A stretch of 64,000 bases of DNA from Lotus japonicus (Eukaryota; Streptophyta; Magnoliopsida; Fabales; Fabaceae). Positions 21,495 through 32,535 of this stretch are shown here, in pieces. Location: positions 29,368,369 through 29,432,368 of the forward strand of contig NC_080044.1 in NCBI RefSeq assembly GCF_012489685.1, given 5' to 3'. Numbering within the stretch: the stretch's first letter is position 1; the number at the start of each line of letters is the position of its first letter. The notes beneath the pieces were generated by a model. That model was not told the DNA's origin. It was given only the letters and a program-made list of their open reading frames with translations, and searched no databases. The position numbers and the translations under genes were made by a program.

Positions 21495-22200
21495 TGTTTA
21501 TTTGTTTTGAATAATTGTAATGCTACTTCTTTTTGCTTTGTTTGATCGTTATCGTTGAATTTTCGACTTTAGTTAATCAATTCAGTTTTATTTCCTGTGT
21601 CTGTTTTAACGCTTCCCGACGTTTTCTCTCGCTTTCTCCCGCACCCCCTTAAGTTTCTTTGTTTCTGAATTACGTTCGACGACATTGGTGGTGTGTTGGG
21701 TTTAACTAGGACTTTTGCTCAGTTTTTGAACTGAGGCTTTATTCACATCATGTTTCCCGTAAGATCAGGTGTGGCCTGGCCAGCTTTGCTTGGTGAGGAC
21801 TTACAGTTGCTCAGGTCCCAATGGCCATATAGGTTGCCCGAGACTTAGCCTAGTTAGGTGTGCTCGCCCATATTTCGGGGAGGATGTATGGATAAGAAGC
21901 TTATCCGCACACATCGCCGACGAGTGACCGCAAGTTGCGTCGGCTTTTCCGGAGCGATCCCCAAACATCAAGGTTGTGTTGGGATCGCCACCTTCAAGGA
22001 ATTTTTCCCACCTAGCTCTTGTCGCAATTCAGTGTGATTGAAATGGCTTGATACAATTTTTGTATTTTCAATCAGACGTTTTTGCCAACAAACTCCCGAG
22101 ATGGAGAACAAGAACGTGTTTCTTTGTTTTTAATCCGTCAATCTTCATGAGTCGCACTCAGCTGCTCGCCCTCGTGCCAAGCTGGGCTCTTCCTCAATCT
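21495..22200. other. Tat2 region between antisense gene and pol
   Basis: No coding sequence supported. It contains the convergent 3' ends of the plus antisense gene and the minus pol, so termination signals for both would be expected here; I cannot identify them with confidence. Confidence 0.4.
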
Positions 22201-24220
22201 TCAAATGTAATAGTACCTCAAGCTCGTCGCATTCCAAGACCGCGACACTCGCCTCCCATCTAAGCTCTCGAGGTGATAGGGCCCCTTTCCTAATACCTTC
22301 AAGATCCTGTAAGGGCCCTCCCAGATCGAGTTCAACTTGTTTCCCGTGTTCCCGGTTTGTTTGTTAAGCACCAAATCCCCCTCCTGCATCGCCCTTGGGC
22401 GAACCTTCGTGTCATATTTCGCTGCGGCTCGCTGCTTCATCGCAGCCTCTCTGATACGAGCTTCGTCTCGCGTTTCAGATAACAAGTCTAGTTCCACTGC
22501 CATGTTGGAAGGATTCTCGCCTTCAAACTGCGGTACTGTCCTCCAAGAGCTGTTGTCTATCTCCACGGGCAGCATGACATCCGCCCCATAGGTCATCCTG
22601 AAAGGGGTCTCCCCTGTGGTTGAATGCTACGTTGTGTTCTAGGACCAGATCACCACCGGAAGTTCGTCCAACCAGGCTCCCTTTGCCTCGAATAGTCGGC
22701 GCTTCAAACCCCGCAGGATCACCTTATTAGCTGATTCTGCTTGGCCGTTGGTCTGAGGGTGCTCCACTCAAGAGAATCTTCTCTGGATACCCATTTCTTC
22801 ACAGAATTCCCTCGCTTGATTACTTGCGAACTGCGTTCCATTATCTGAGACAACCACCCTTGGAACCCCAAACCGGCACACGATTCTTTTCCAGTAGAAG
22901 TTTACGATCTTGCTTGCGGTAATACTTTCTAGGGGCCCGACCTCTACCCATTTGGTGAAGTAGTCCACCGCCACGAGGATGAACTTCATCTGTGACCTAG
23001 CGGTTGGGAAAGGTCCGACAAGGTCAACTACCCACATGGCGAAGGGCCAGGGCGAACTGATCGTGGCCAGCTGCTCTGGTAGGGCCTTGGGTAAGTCTGC
23101 GAACATTTGACACTTTTCGCATTTCTTTACAAATTCCGCACAATCTTTTCTTATCGTGGGCCAGTAAAATCCCGCCCTAAGGACCTTGCTCGCTAGAGAT
23201 CTTCCTCTTATGTGGCTGGCGCAAACCCCCCCGTGAACCTCCGCCATAACACTCTCATACTTTCCAGGCGGGAGACACCTTAAGAGGGGCGAGCTAAATC
23301 CCCTTCGGAAATGGGTTCCGTCAAGAAGTGTGTCATGCCCCGCTTCTCGCCTTTGCTCCTTTGTGTACTTCACTACCCCACTTGGCTCTCCCGCCAAGAT
23401 GTCCACGATGGGGTCCATCCAAGTCTCTTGGCGGTCAACGGAGGCTACTAGCTCTCCCTCTATCCTTGGATTGGCGAGTGTCTCCTGAATCACACTCCGA
23501 TTATTTCTGGGCTTCCGGGTGCTTGCCAGTTTTGCCAGGGCGTCCGCCCTTTGATTCTGCGTTCTCGGCACGAACTCAACCACTACCTCTTTCAATCGAT
23601 CCATCAGGATCTGAACACGTTCCAGATACTTTATCAAGGCCGGCTCCTTTACCTGGAATACTTCATTGCCACCAACAGCGAATCTGTCCTTACCAGCAAA
23701 CTATCGATCTGAACCTCGATAGCCAACTTCAAACCCACGATTAAAGCTTCATATTCTGCCTGACTATTACTAGCTTTAAACTGAAATCTTAAAGACTGCT
23801 CTAGTACTAACTCCCCAGGTCCCTGTAGCATGACCCCTGCTCCACTTCCGCTTTCATTCGATGACCCATCGACGAACAACGTCCATTGGGTGTTTACCCT
23901 CTCGCCAACTTCCGGTGTTAATTCCACCACAAAATCAGCTAAAGCCTGTGCTCCAACCTTTCCCCTCTTGTCATACTGCAAACCATATTCTGATAGTTCC
24001 ACCGACCACGCGACGAGTCTTCCTGATAAGTCCGGCTTTTGTAACACTTGTCTCAAATGTATGTCAGTTCTAACCTTTACCTGAAAGCTCTGGAAGTAAG
24101 GCCTTAGGCGTCTGGCGGCAACAAGTACGGCGAGCGTTGCTTTCTCTATATTTTGGTCTCTGACTTCCGCCCTCTGAAGTGTATGGCTTACAAAGTAAAC
24201 AACATGGATCTGTTGCACTT
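22201..24220 (-). pseudogene. pol: Tat2 pol remnant: RNase H, second RNase H, integrase
   Basis: Minus-strand Ty3-gypsy polyprotein lacking its 5' part (gag, protease, RT). From 24218: RT-linked RNase H (VYFVSHTLQRAEVRDQNIEK); a second, archaeal-like RNase H (TLFVDGSSNESGSGAGVML, SQAEYEAL), the duplicated arrangement that marks Tat elements; a tether region; and integrase. Integrase has its HHCC zinc module (HGGVCASHIRGRS...CEKCQ), the catalytic triad (VVDLVGPF, VSDNGTQF, QAES) and a C-terminal NKQTGNTGNKLNSIWEGPYR segment. There is a frameshift or stop near 23640, a TGA in RRFS*VEHPQT near 22768, and two stops in 22600-22660. The 5' break at 24220 abuts the CACTA-linked sequence. Confidence 0.85.
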
Positions 24221-24410
24221 AAAATTGAAAATGTAACTCTGTATTGTTAAACTCAATTCAAGCTTAAACCAGCAGGCTCTTATAGTCTTATACTCACACT
24301 AACATTATTTAGCTCCAGTAAAATTGTAGCAAATTTCTCATACAATAACAAAACAGCATAAATTGCACAACAAAAATGCAAACCTAGTAAGAAAACTAAG
24401 TCTGAAAAAG

Positions 24411-24632
24411 TCAAAATTTACTAGAAAAATGGATACCCACATGGATTTTATCATCAGTATCAATATATGTGCAAGTATCATTAATTTGTTGGTTATTGTC
24501 TGCCATGCCTAAATCAGCCCAATTCTCAACATGATCATTCCCCATATGAAAGGTGGCCATGGTTATTCCCTTGGGATACATAAGCTGCTGCCCTGTATCC
24601 AAGCACCTTCCCCCGGTTGAAGAAATCCCTGC
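24411..24632 (-). pseudogene. Probable TGA-type bZIP factor exon fragment
   Basis: Reading from an AG acceptor-like site at about 24632: GISSTGGRCLDTGQQLMYPK, then GITMATFHMGNDHVENWADL and GMADNNQQ...DTCTYIDTDDK. The combination DTGQ-LMY-KG, HVENWADSGMAD-like and TDTDDK resembles the region just upstream of the basic domain in TGA/bZIP factors that work with NPR1. A GT-type donor (GTGGGTATCC) follows. No bZIP or DOG1-type domain is present. The assignment is from memory of the family and should be treated as tentative. Confidence 0.4.
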
Positions 24633-26339
24633 AGAATTAAGATTCTACAGGATTAAAAAAATTATGAAAATAAGCAAACATGGCAATTAAGTAGCACTGA
24701 AAATATAGATTCTACTAAGCCATACAAGAACAAACCTGACGCAAACTCATAAAACTATGAAATCGGATGCTGACTGAGAGTCATGGGAGCATGTCACCCT
24801 CAACAAGGGGACTGGATATAATGCAAACCATTGGCCTTGCAGGCATTTATCAGTGGCCAAACTAATTGCCAGTTGTGAGCATGATGCTATTACACACCCT
24901 GTAGACACAACATGTAGGAGGAGTAGCCTTTGAGTTTCTAGGATAATCATCTTTTAAAATTAAAAGCCCTTCTAATCCCTTTTCATGGAATTAATAGATA
25001 AATTTCCAGAGAATAGAGCTTTAGGCACAAAGAAAAAACTGCAGTAGATATAGAAACTAGGAAGAAAGAAAAGGATCCCTGAAATAACTATTTCACATAA
25101 ATAGAGTGAAAGTTGACAGCATAAAAATGCTACCTCTTGATCCCTTACCACCTTTAGCCACTCTGGATTTTCTTAGTTGAGAACCTTAGGTTTAGTGATG
25201 AGCCCCTGTTCATAAAACACAGAAATAAGGAAAGAAAAAAAGGATAAAATATTATATAGTATTAATTTGGACCTTTTCTTTTGCTACAATATTCACTATG
25301 CTTTCTGATATATTCTTCAGCAAACTGTAGTATCAAACTGGAAGAAAGTGGAAGAAATTTTACTTACATATCTTAGACAACTAATGTAGTATCAAACTGC
25401 ATAAACATAAAGAGACTTATGATAAATAAAAGGAAAAGAGAAAAGAGAAATGATAATGAGACTTATGAGAGGTTACATACTACTTACATGTGTAACAAAC
25501 ATTACCACCACATAATAAAAAGAGCACAACATACATAACTGTCATTGTGATTTGTTTTAACAGTTACACATTCACTATACTTTTTGATATATTCTTTAGC
25601 AAACTGCAACCCACAAACATAATTAGCTAGCTATCACATTGGACCTTGATAAAAGCTCTTAGCATTCAATAAAAAATACTCCATTACAGGCAATGATTAT
25701 TTGAGAAAATGAGCAAATAAAAAGAGGTGGAATACCCTCCACCACTCCAAGGGTCTCTTAAACCAAGAGAATATTAATCAGTTTTAAATAATCATATAAG
25801 TAAAAAGAAAATATAAAGATAACAACTCCATCACAAAATACTGAAAACATAACTAAAGAAAAGTAAAGGAAGAGTCTACCTTTTTCAGTACTGAAAGTAG
25901 ATGACAATGGGTATCCTCTCCCTTACTTCTCTGCATCCAGCAACATAAGAATATAGCAATAGACTAGCCCTCCAAACACTCCCAGATATAGAGATAAACA
26001 AAAGCCCAAAGCTTCCTGAAATCTTCTTAAAAGGACATAATATTTTTTTAATTTAAACTTGTTCATTCATACAGGAGCTGAAACTGAACTGAAAAGTATT
26101 GAAATCACAAAAACAAACAAGTAACAATGGCAAAGGAGATCTAGATATGCAGAAGAGAATCCTCCAAATCAGGATCCAAGCCCAAATTGAGCATCACCAA
26201 ACTAAAACAGACACTGACTTCAGCAAACGAAATAATGCATCAAATAAAAGAATCAAGCAAGACTAAAGGACCCTTTATTTCTAGCATCTAACATGAAGAG
26301 AAGAAAAAATACTCAACACCTAATCAATAATGAGAAGAA

Positions 26340-26710
26340 GAGAGGGGTATTGTGATAAAGAGGGTTATCATTGGAGAGCAAGAGGAGAATAGGGTTTCCA
26401 GCCAACACACTCAACCCCTCTTTATCCACGTGATGAGAATTGGTTGGGTTCTCGTCGCACTTCGTCGATTTCTTCCGACTCAGAGACGAAGATGGTTGTT
26501 CTCGATCTCCGCAGATAAGAGAATCGGTGGCGCTGATGGTGGCTCTCGCCGCAAAGGAAGAATGCCGTAGAGGAGAAGGCCAAATGCACAAGGTTTCGCA
26601 CAGAGTTGATGGTGGCTCTCGTCGCACTTTACCAAATTTTGAAGAAGAAGAGAAGACGGGTTTACGGGAGCAAGGGTTTGGCACTTTAGTTAGTTTTCTT
26701 TTTCATTATT
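26340..26710. other. CACTA interior, GC-richer exon-like block, unidentified
   Basis: Open on both strands over 75-125 codons (plus 26440-26742, minus 26684-26313) but with no recognisable motif. GAAGAAGA and CGATTTCTTCCGACTC motifs suggest a 5' UTR/first-exon region of the gene whose later exon is at 24411-24632, reading on the minus strand. Confidence 0.25.
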
Positions 26711-26992
26711 TTAGGAAAATTAACCTTTGGATTTCAAATTAATTAAATAAAACTTTTATGCTACGGTTACAATTGTGAGAGACATTCCCACGGTTTAAAA
26801 CCGCGAAAGAAACTTGCCTGCGATTTATGAACTGTGGTTTAAGAATGTATAGCCACGGGTGTATCTGTTCGTATTTAAAATTTTGGTTTAACATATCTAC
26901 CGTTACAAAACCGTGGCATATACCGGTTTTACGCCACAGTTTTTGGCCCGTAGAACAAAATAGCGTGGTCTAAAGCGAAAAATGTTGTAGTG

Positions 26993-27116
26993 AGCGTTCC
27001 GAACTGTCCTTAGTGGGCCAGTTGGGCCTCCCGGGAGAGGCCCAAATCTCTGGCTCGCGCACCGCCCTGAAGCAAGCGCCCCTGGGCGAGGGCCCCTGGG
27101 GTCTCGCCCAGTCCAG
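26993..27116 (-). mobile_element. Tat2 LTR fragment (U3 only)
   Basis: AGCGTTCCGAACTGTCC...GTCTCGCCCAGTCC, nearly identical to 51222-51343 and to 18680-18800. It joins the VQ segment at exactly the same base as the copy at 51343/51344, so this junction was duplicated. Confidence 0.65.
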
Positions 27117-28644
27117 GTTTCAACTTGCATTTTTTATAATTTCACAACACAACCACAGTTATTTTTCGATTAGTACGTCTAACATAAAAATGTGGCACAA
27201 GCAAGATACTAAATTACATATGAAAAAATGTTGAGCATCATTAATTTTTCTTCTCGTATGTTGTACTGAAAAAATGTACGTAACATGAGGTTAAAATTAA
27301 TGTACGTCAATCTTTTCCAAACCACCACAAAGACTTTCATTATAATTAAGTTTTGAACAAAATTTGATTGTAAATGATTAACTTCATTAGTATATCAATC
27401 TAGTGACTTTAGTCATAATTAACAATGAAGCTTACATGAAATTAACAATGAGTTTTAAAAATTAAATTTAATTACAAGAGAGAACTTCATAACAAATATT
27501 TTCCAAAATCTTACTTGACAAGGAAAAAGGACAGCTGGAATAATCAACTTCCTTGTAAATTACATGCATTAGAAGAAAGAAAGAAAAAAAACTCCTGTGA
27601 AAAGCTTCTTAAGTTTAGTTAAAATTGATCAATCGAGGGTTTTTTTTGCATCGGTGACCTCTGGACATGGGTCAATGGTGCAAGTCTCAGCTTTTTCAAG
27701 AGTTCATGTGTTTTGTAGTTTTGGCGGATTGGAAATAGGTCTAAGTTGATGATCATTGGATTTTTGTCCAGTATATTTCTGAACCAAATCCTTGAACTCC
27801 TCCTTGTTTACTTCAAAGATTGGATACTTTCTTTTATTCTTCGTAGTTTTGTTCACGCCTAGATCATCGTTATTGCTGTTTTTTGAGCTCTCCATTTCTT
27901 CAAAGATGCCCAGAGTAGAATAAAGACTCTAGAAATTTCCACGAGGATACTGCACTGATCTTCAAAATGAAAAAATAAGAGTAGGAACCAAAAATTTACT
28001 TACCCCCAAAACTCTGAGATTCGCACAAGTTCTATAGAAAATGAGACTTTGAAGAACAATAGGAAGCATTAGACAAAGGGAAGACAAAAAAGAAAAAAGG
28101 AAAACAATGTAGAAAGAAGCAAATGGTGATGATTTTATAGTATATCGTCATCAATAAAAAATGGTAGATGGTAAGTTAAATGGAAGTTCATAATAAATGG
28201 GTTAAAGTAAACCTGACGTCTTCATAGTGAATAGACAAATAGTTTAGCGGTTACCTAGAAAAATATTTAATATACTTTATCATATATTTACATTTTTTTG
28301 TAGAATATAATACATATAATATGTGTATTTTTAAATAAAATATATTTTTTCTCCCCCAAAAGTTTGACCCGACTTTTTTTATTTGAATGATACTTGGCGG
28401 TTTCCAATTATTTACTTTAAAATATATTTTTAAATTAAGCTTATTTAAGTGAGTTATTATTTTAATTTTTTTAGTTGACATTTTTTTTAACTTCCAAAAA
28501 AAATTTTCACCGATTAAAATTTTTATTAATAAATTTTTATTTTTTTTTAAAGTTACAATTAAATGTATAATTAGTCATTTGAAAATATAAATATTTACTG
28601 ATGTTTATTAATAAACGTTTAAGAATTGTAAACATAAAACCTGT
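27117..28644 (-). repeat. VQ-gene segment, copy 3 (fullest)
   Basis: Extends from TTTCAACTTGCATTTTT to the Tat1 LTR at 28645 and contains all parts seen in copies 1 and 2: 3' flank (27117-27620), VQ frame, and about 750 bp upstream (27896-28644). Confidence 0.6.
27632..27895 (-). pseudogene. VQ-motif protein, copy 3 (core intact, early stop)
   Basis: Starts MESSKNSNNDDLGVNKTTKN at 27895. The VQ core is complete: F34, V38, Q39, T42, G43 in EEFKDLVQKYTGQ. A stop after PPKLQNT (27704) truncates the C-terminus; the frame beyond still reads TCTIDPCPEVTDAKK-like residues as in copies 1 and 2. Of the three it best keeps the canonical motif, but it is 63 codons instead of about 90. Confidence 0.5.
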
Positions 28645-28990
28645 TGTAACACCCCGACTTTCGGGGTCACAATAGTAACTGGACAGGTTCTGCCTAGTAA
28701 GGATGTGACGAGACCTTAAGGTTAGCTCAGCATGGATTTGGCGAGTATGGGGAAGTTGTACAAGTATCCAGATAGGCTTAGTTAGGCGTATGGGTTAGTA
28801 TCAAGGCCCAATAGACTATGGACGAGGCCCAAATGTAAAAGACTAGGGTAAATGTAATAGCCCCACTTAAAAGGCTAAGACTTCATTGAATAAAGAAGTT
28901 CTCATTTCTTCATACATTGTTTGTGCTTACGACTTGGAACCCTAGGACCATAAACCCTTGATCGGAGAGGCTCTTGGTCTTGTAAGAACA
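28645..28990 (+). mobile_element. Tat1 5' LTR block, copy with gag
   Basis: 346 bp, TGTAACACCCCGACTTTCGG...TGTAAGAACA, followed by CTTTTTGGGGCCCACCGTGGGG and gag. Confidence 0.55.
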
Positions 28991-29115
28991 CTTTTTGGGG
29001 CCCACCGTGGGGCCGACGGCAAAACCCATCAGTCCCACATGTGTGAGAACTGGCTGGTTTTACCAGAGTAGTGGTCGCGGCGAGATCAGCAGCAAATCGA
29101 AAGCAACCTCCGCGC
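28991..29115 (+). other. Tat1 leader, copy 2
   Basis: GGGGCCCACCGTGGGGCCGACGGCAA directly after the LTR, better preserved than at 5898. Non-coding up to the gag ATG at 29116. Confidence 0.45.
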
Positions 29116-30449
29116 ATGGAGGAGAACGTCAGCATGAATCCGGGTTCGCAGGAGATTTTAAACAGACTTTTCAAGCTCAAGTGACGAAGCTGACGCAAGA
29201 TAAGACGGATCATCAAGGATCAGACCGTCGCACGACGACGACGGTGGTCAATTTCCAACCCTTTTTTCCGGGGTGACCGCGGAGGTGGAGATCCCAAAGC
29301 ACCTAAAGACGCTTATTATGGAGCCTTATTCAGGGACCACTGATCCAAAGGGGCGCTTGGTTTACTTCAACAATGGATCATGATCGCTGGAGTAAACGAC
29401 GCCGTCAAATGCAAACTCCTTTCGTCTACCTTTCAGAAATCTGCTATGACATGGTTCACCACACTACCTGCAGGGTCAATCGCATATTTCACTGAGTTCT
29501 CGACGAGATCCCAAAGCACCTAAAGACGCTTATTATGGAGCCTTATTCAGGGACCACTGATCCGAAGGGGCGCTTGGTTTACTTCAACAATGGATCATGA
29601 TCGCTGGAGTAAACGACGCCGTCAAATGCAAAATCCTTTCGTCTACCTTTCAGAAATCTGCTATGACATGGTTCACCACACTACCTGCAGGGTCAATCGC
29701 AGATTTCACTGAGTTCTCGACGAGATTCTTGTCGCACTTTTCAGCGAGTAGATCTGAGCAGGCGACCATAGAGGCTTTGTTGACAGTGATCCAGCGGGAG
29801 AACGAGTCGATCAAGAGTTATATCACTTGATTTAATGAATTGTCTGTGTATTTGGAGGACTTGGTTCTGTCAGTGTGTGTGGCAGCTTTAAAGAATGGAC
29901 TCAGGGAAGGATGCTTGATTGGCAACTTGACAATACATCCAGCAGCGTCCGTGGTAGATATTCGGGCGCGTGCATGCAGTTACATACTGGAGGAAGAGGA
30001 CAGCCGTTAGAAGCAAAAGCGTGACGGGTCTACTTCAGGTAGAAGTGCGCCATATTCGGGTCCTGCTTCTAAATTTATCAAAACAAAGCCGAATCGCCCA
30101 AAACCTTACCCGGCGCGACCCGGGGAAGGGCCACCCGCCCCGAAGTCACTAAAAGCAGTTATTGCGGCAGAACTCGCACGGGGCAGAATCACTTTGAACA
30201 CGCCGATTTCTCAAATTTTGAAAGAAGTGACACGTCTGAAGCTGATAACATACGCAAAGGAGCGCTCTAAACCCGCATTAAACGCGGATCTGGAATAAAT
30301 GGACATATAACTGATAAGTGCTGGACCTTAAGGCATGAAATTGAGCGCTTAATCAAGAAGAGTCACTTGTTAGAATTTGTGACGGACACCAGAATAGATA
30401 ATGAAGTGGCGTCGTTGGAGGAGGAGGATTCCGATTTGGATGACACCTG
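29116..30449 (+). pseudogene. gag: Tat1 gag, heavily decayed (copy 2)
   Basis: MEENVSMNPGSQEILNRLFK at 29116, then the same frameshift as copy 1 (QVTKLTQDKTDHQGSDRRTT). An internal 217-bp tandem duplication (29288-29504 / 29505-29721) shifts the frame again. The gag core (STFQKSAMTWFTTLPAGSIA, VIQRENESIKSYIT) runs 29597-29830 and ends in TGA. The knuckle region is damaged by a ~30-bp deletion near 30295 that removes WCDFHRM. The 3' truncation point is the same as in copy 1. Confidence 0.75.
29288..29721 (+). repeat. 217-bp tandem duplication inside gag
   Basis: GAGATCCCAAAGCACC...TTCTCGAC occurs twice head to tail with very few differences (GATCCAAAGG/GATCCGAAGG; CGCATATTT/CGCAGATTT). Both breakpoints carry GAGAT, suggesting slippage or unequal exchange. 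217 is not a multiple of three. Confidence 0.85.
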
Positions 30450-31840
30450 TAACACCCTGACTTTCAAGACGTCACTTTAGTAACCAATTATAAACTAAAA
30501 GCGGAAAATGCAAGTATTTTTTTTTAAATTAAAACAAGACTTGTCCAACGAGGACTTAAATTAAAACTCAAGACATTCCCCGATAAACTATATATATATA
30601 CATCTATATAGCATGTGCAGCCCATGTTGTACTATAATGCAAGAACCTGTAAGTGACAGAAAGTGTGCCCGAAGTCAAGTGTACGCAAAAGTGATCTGCT
30701 GTAAGTGCCATAATTATAATCCTCCAAATATGGGAGAGTCAGCCCAAAACAGCCTCCTCAGACCTCCTATCGTCCGACTACTCCTTGTGATTCTCATACA
30801 GAGAACCACACAAAAAGTAAAATGTCGGGAACCTACCCTATTCCACAATGTACAACTGACAAACCGGAGCTACGACTATATACACCCTAAACCCAGTCAT
30901 GCAAAGAAGCGGGTCTCCTAACCCTCTTCCTCCTTCTCGCTCGTGTAGTCATCCAGATCTAGAACCTCCCTCCTCACAGTCTTACGTGCCACCCTTGTCA
31001 AACCGGTCTCGAAGTCGACTATGTCGGTAGCAATCTCCTCATCAACCACGCGAACTAAAGGTTGCACGCGGTATCCACGAGAGGAAATAGACGCTCCAAA
31101 ACGAGTTGGAGGCATGGCGACAGGCTCCTCCTTTGGCTCAACGAGCCTCGAAGAAGCACAACGTTCGTAGGGTCCACAAAAGTAGGCAGTGTCGGTCCAG
31201 AAGGTGTCTCAGCAGCAGCCTCGATCTCGGAAGGATCTTCCTCGTCAGACGACGATGATGGCGTAGGTGGTCGCAATCCACAACCAGGTCCGAAACGAAC
31301 CAGCGGTGGCAGGTCAAAGGCTACAATGTACTTCCACAGAATTCTAGTCGTTAGATCTCCATTGCAATCAATCACGTCCTCCATCAATCTACCCTTATAG
31401 GTCGCACGGTGGTTGGCGGAGTCCAACTCCCATGCGACAGGGTCAACTCAATCAATCATCTCGTACCTGACTCCCTCGGAAGGGCAAACCAATGTGAACC
31501 ACTCCCTAGCGACATCTGGCAGTTTGTCGACCGCCCAAACACAAACATTACAAATAAGGCAAGGCGCGAGGGTCAACTCACATAATAGGGTAGATAATAT
31601 ACACAACAAGTAAAGCATAGGGATAGATATACATAAGTTCGATAAATCTTATCATGGCATATAATATCACATCCTCAGGTTACTACATCAGAATGCATAT
31701 ATCATCAATTTAGCAAAACACGTAACGATGTTTATCAACATCAAATCATCAAACTCTTAACGATGTTTATCAACATTAGATCATCAAGTTCATGGTATGA
31801 AATGCAATGTTATGCTAAAATTATGCTCCGGGCAGACTAG
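30450..31840 (-). mobile_element. Tekay-like LTR relic (type T3), copy B, part 1
   Basis: Same start and same junction with gag as 7152, closely matching 7152-8505. Interrupted at 31840 by copia-1; resumes at 50613 after the ACTAG target duplication. Confidence 0.65.
30918..31515 (-). pseudogene. LTR-encoded ORF relic in T3 LTR, copy B
   Basis: Homologue of 7592-8232. The start context CTGCCAG|ATGTCG at 31515 is kept. It contains HRATYKGRLMEDVID, GPGCGLRPPTP, EDPSEIEAAAETPSGP, VEPKEEPVAMPPTRF-like residues and KTVRREVLDLDD. Compared with copy A it has lost the ITVDSD block near the C-terminus and gained a 30-bp insert after MEDVIDCN. Confidence 0.6.
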
Positions 31841-32050
31841 TGTAAGATCAAGATTTGGTCATGTGGTACAACTCTATGTTTTGATGATAACAAGTATTTA
31901 TTTGTGGATGAACAATTATGGTACTCTAATGTTTGTCTTGAGTGTTTTGACAAACAGGTTCTAATTCAGATACCGGAAGATATATTCATCAGAAGATCTG
32001 AAGATCAGAAGATCTGAGGATCAAAAGTTCTGAGGATCAGAATATTTGAA

Positions 32051-32203
32051 GACCAGAAGCTCTGAAGGACCGGAGGATCTGAAGGTCCAGAGGCTCTGAA
32101 GGTCCAGAGGCTCTAAAGGTCCAGAAGCTCTGAAGGTCCAGAGGCTCTGAAGGTCCAAAAGCTCTGAAGGTCCAGAAGCTCTGAAGGTCCAAAAGCTATG
32201 AAG
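32051..32203 (+). repeat. 17-bp tandem repeat in copia-1 5' LTR, 9 units
   Basis: Consensus GTCCAGAGGCTCTGAAG, nine consecutive units with one to three changes each. The 3' LTR has ten units at 49512-49681. Confidence 0.85.
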
Positions 32204-32525
32204 TGAAAACTCTAAAGTCCAAGAGTAAGCTGACTCTGAAGACCAAGTACTTTCTACTCTGAGGTCCAGAAGCAGAAGTTACGAAGGTCAGAGGATCCAA
32301 GCTTCCCTCTGACTCTGATCACCAAGCTTCACAAGTTCCAACATGAAGCGTCGTCAGATCATAAGTCAATGGTTAAAGGCAAATGTCACTATCAAGAAGT
32401 ACAAGAGCAGTGTACTATTATGACAAGCCTACCTACCAAGGTTCAGCCACAGCAGGTTCTGGAAGTTCCAGAAATGCCCTCCAACGGTCACATTCTCTCA
32501 ATAGAAATATCCTTTGCACCTTGGA

Positions 32526-32535
32526 CTATTTAAGG
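32526..32535 (+). promoter_or_regulatory. copia-1 LTR core promoter
   Basis: CTATTTAAGG, at the position where copia-2 has TATATATAG (52404-52412). The equivalent in the 3' LTR is at 50003-50012. Confidence 0.5.

Larger units (their letters stand above)
24221..26992 (-). mobile_element. CACTA-type non-autonomous element, one end certain
   Basis: The right edge at 26992 reads, on the minus strand, CACTACAACATTTTTCGC, a standard CACTA terminus. Behind it are many short subterminal motifs (CCGTGG, CCACGG, AAACCGCG, e.g. at 26763-26815, 26856-26862 and 26910-26920). No transposase is seen. The interior is AT-rich and carries a probable host-gene exon (24411-24632). The left end is not recognised: 24220 is the broken edge of Tat2 pol, and no clear CACTA start lies there, so the left terminus may be deleted. 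Confidence 0.55.

Noticed and set aside
24747..24950. 67-aa minus-strand frame in the CACTA interior
   Set aside because: No recognisable motif and no splice continuity with the TGA-like exon; could be intron sequence.
26440..26742. Independent gene at the right side of the CACTA segment
   Set aside because: Open on both strands with no domain; more simply explained as first-exon/UTR sequence of the captured fragment.
32051..32203. Regular short repeats that might suggest CRISPR
   Set aside because: Contiguous 17-bp units with no spacers, inside a plant LTR.
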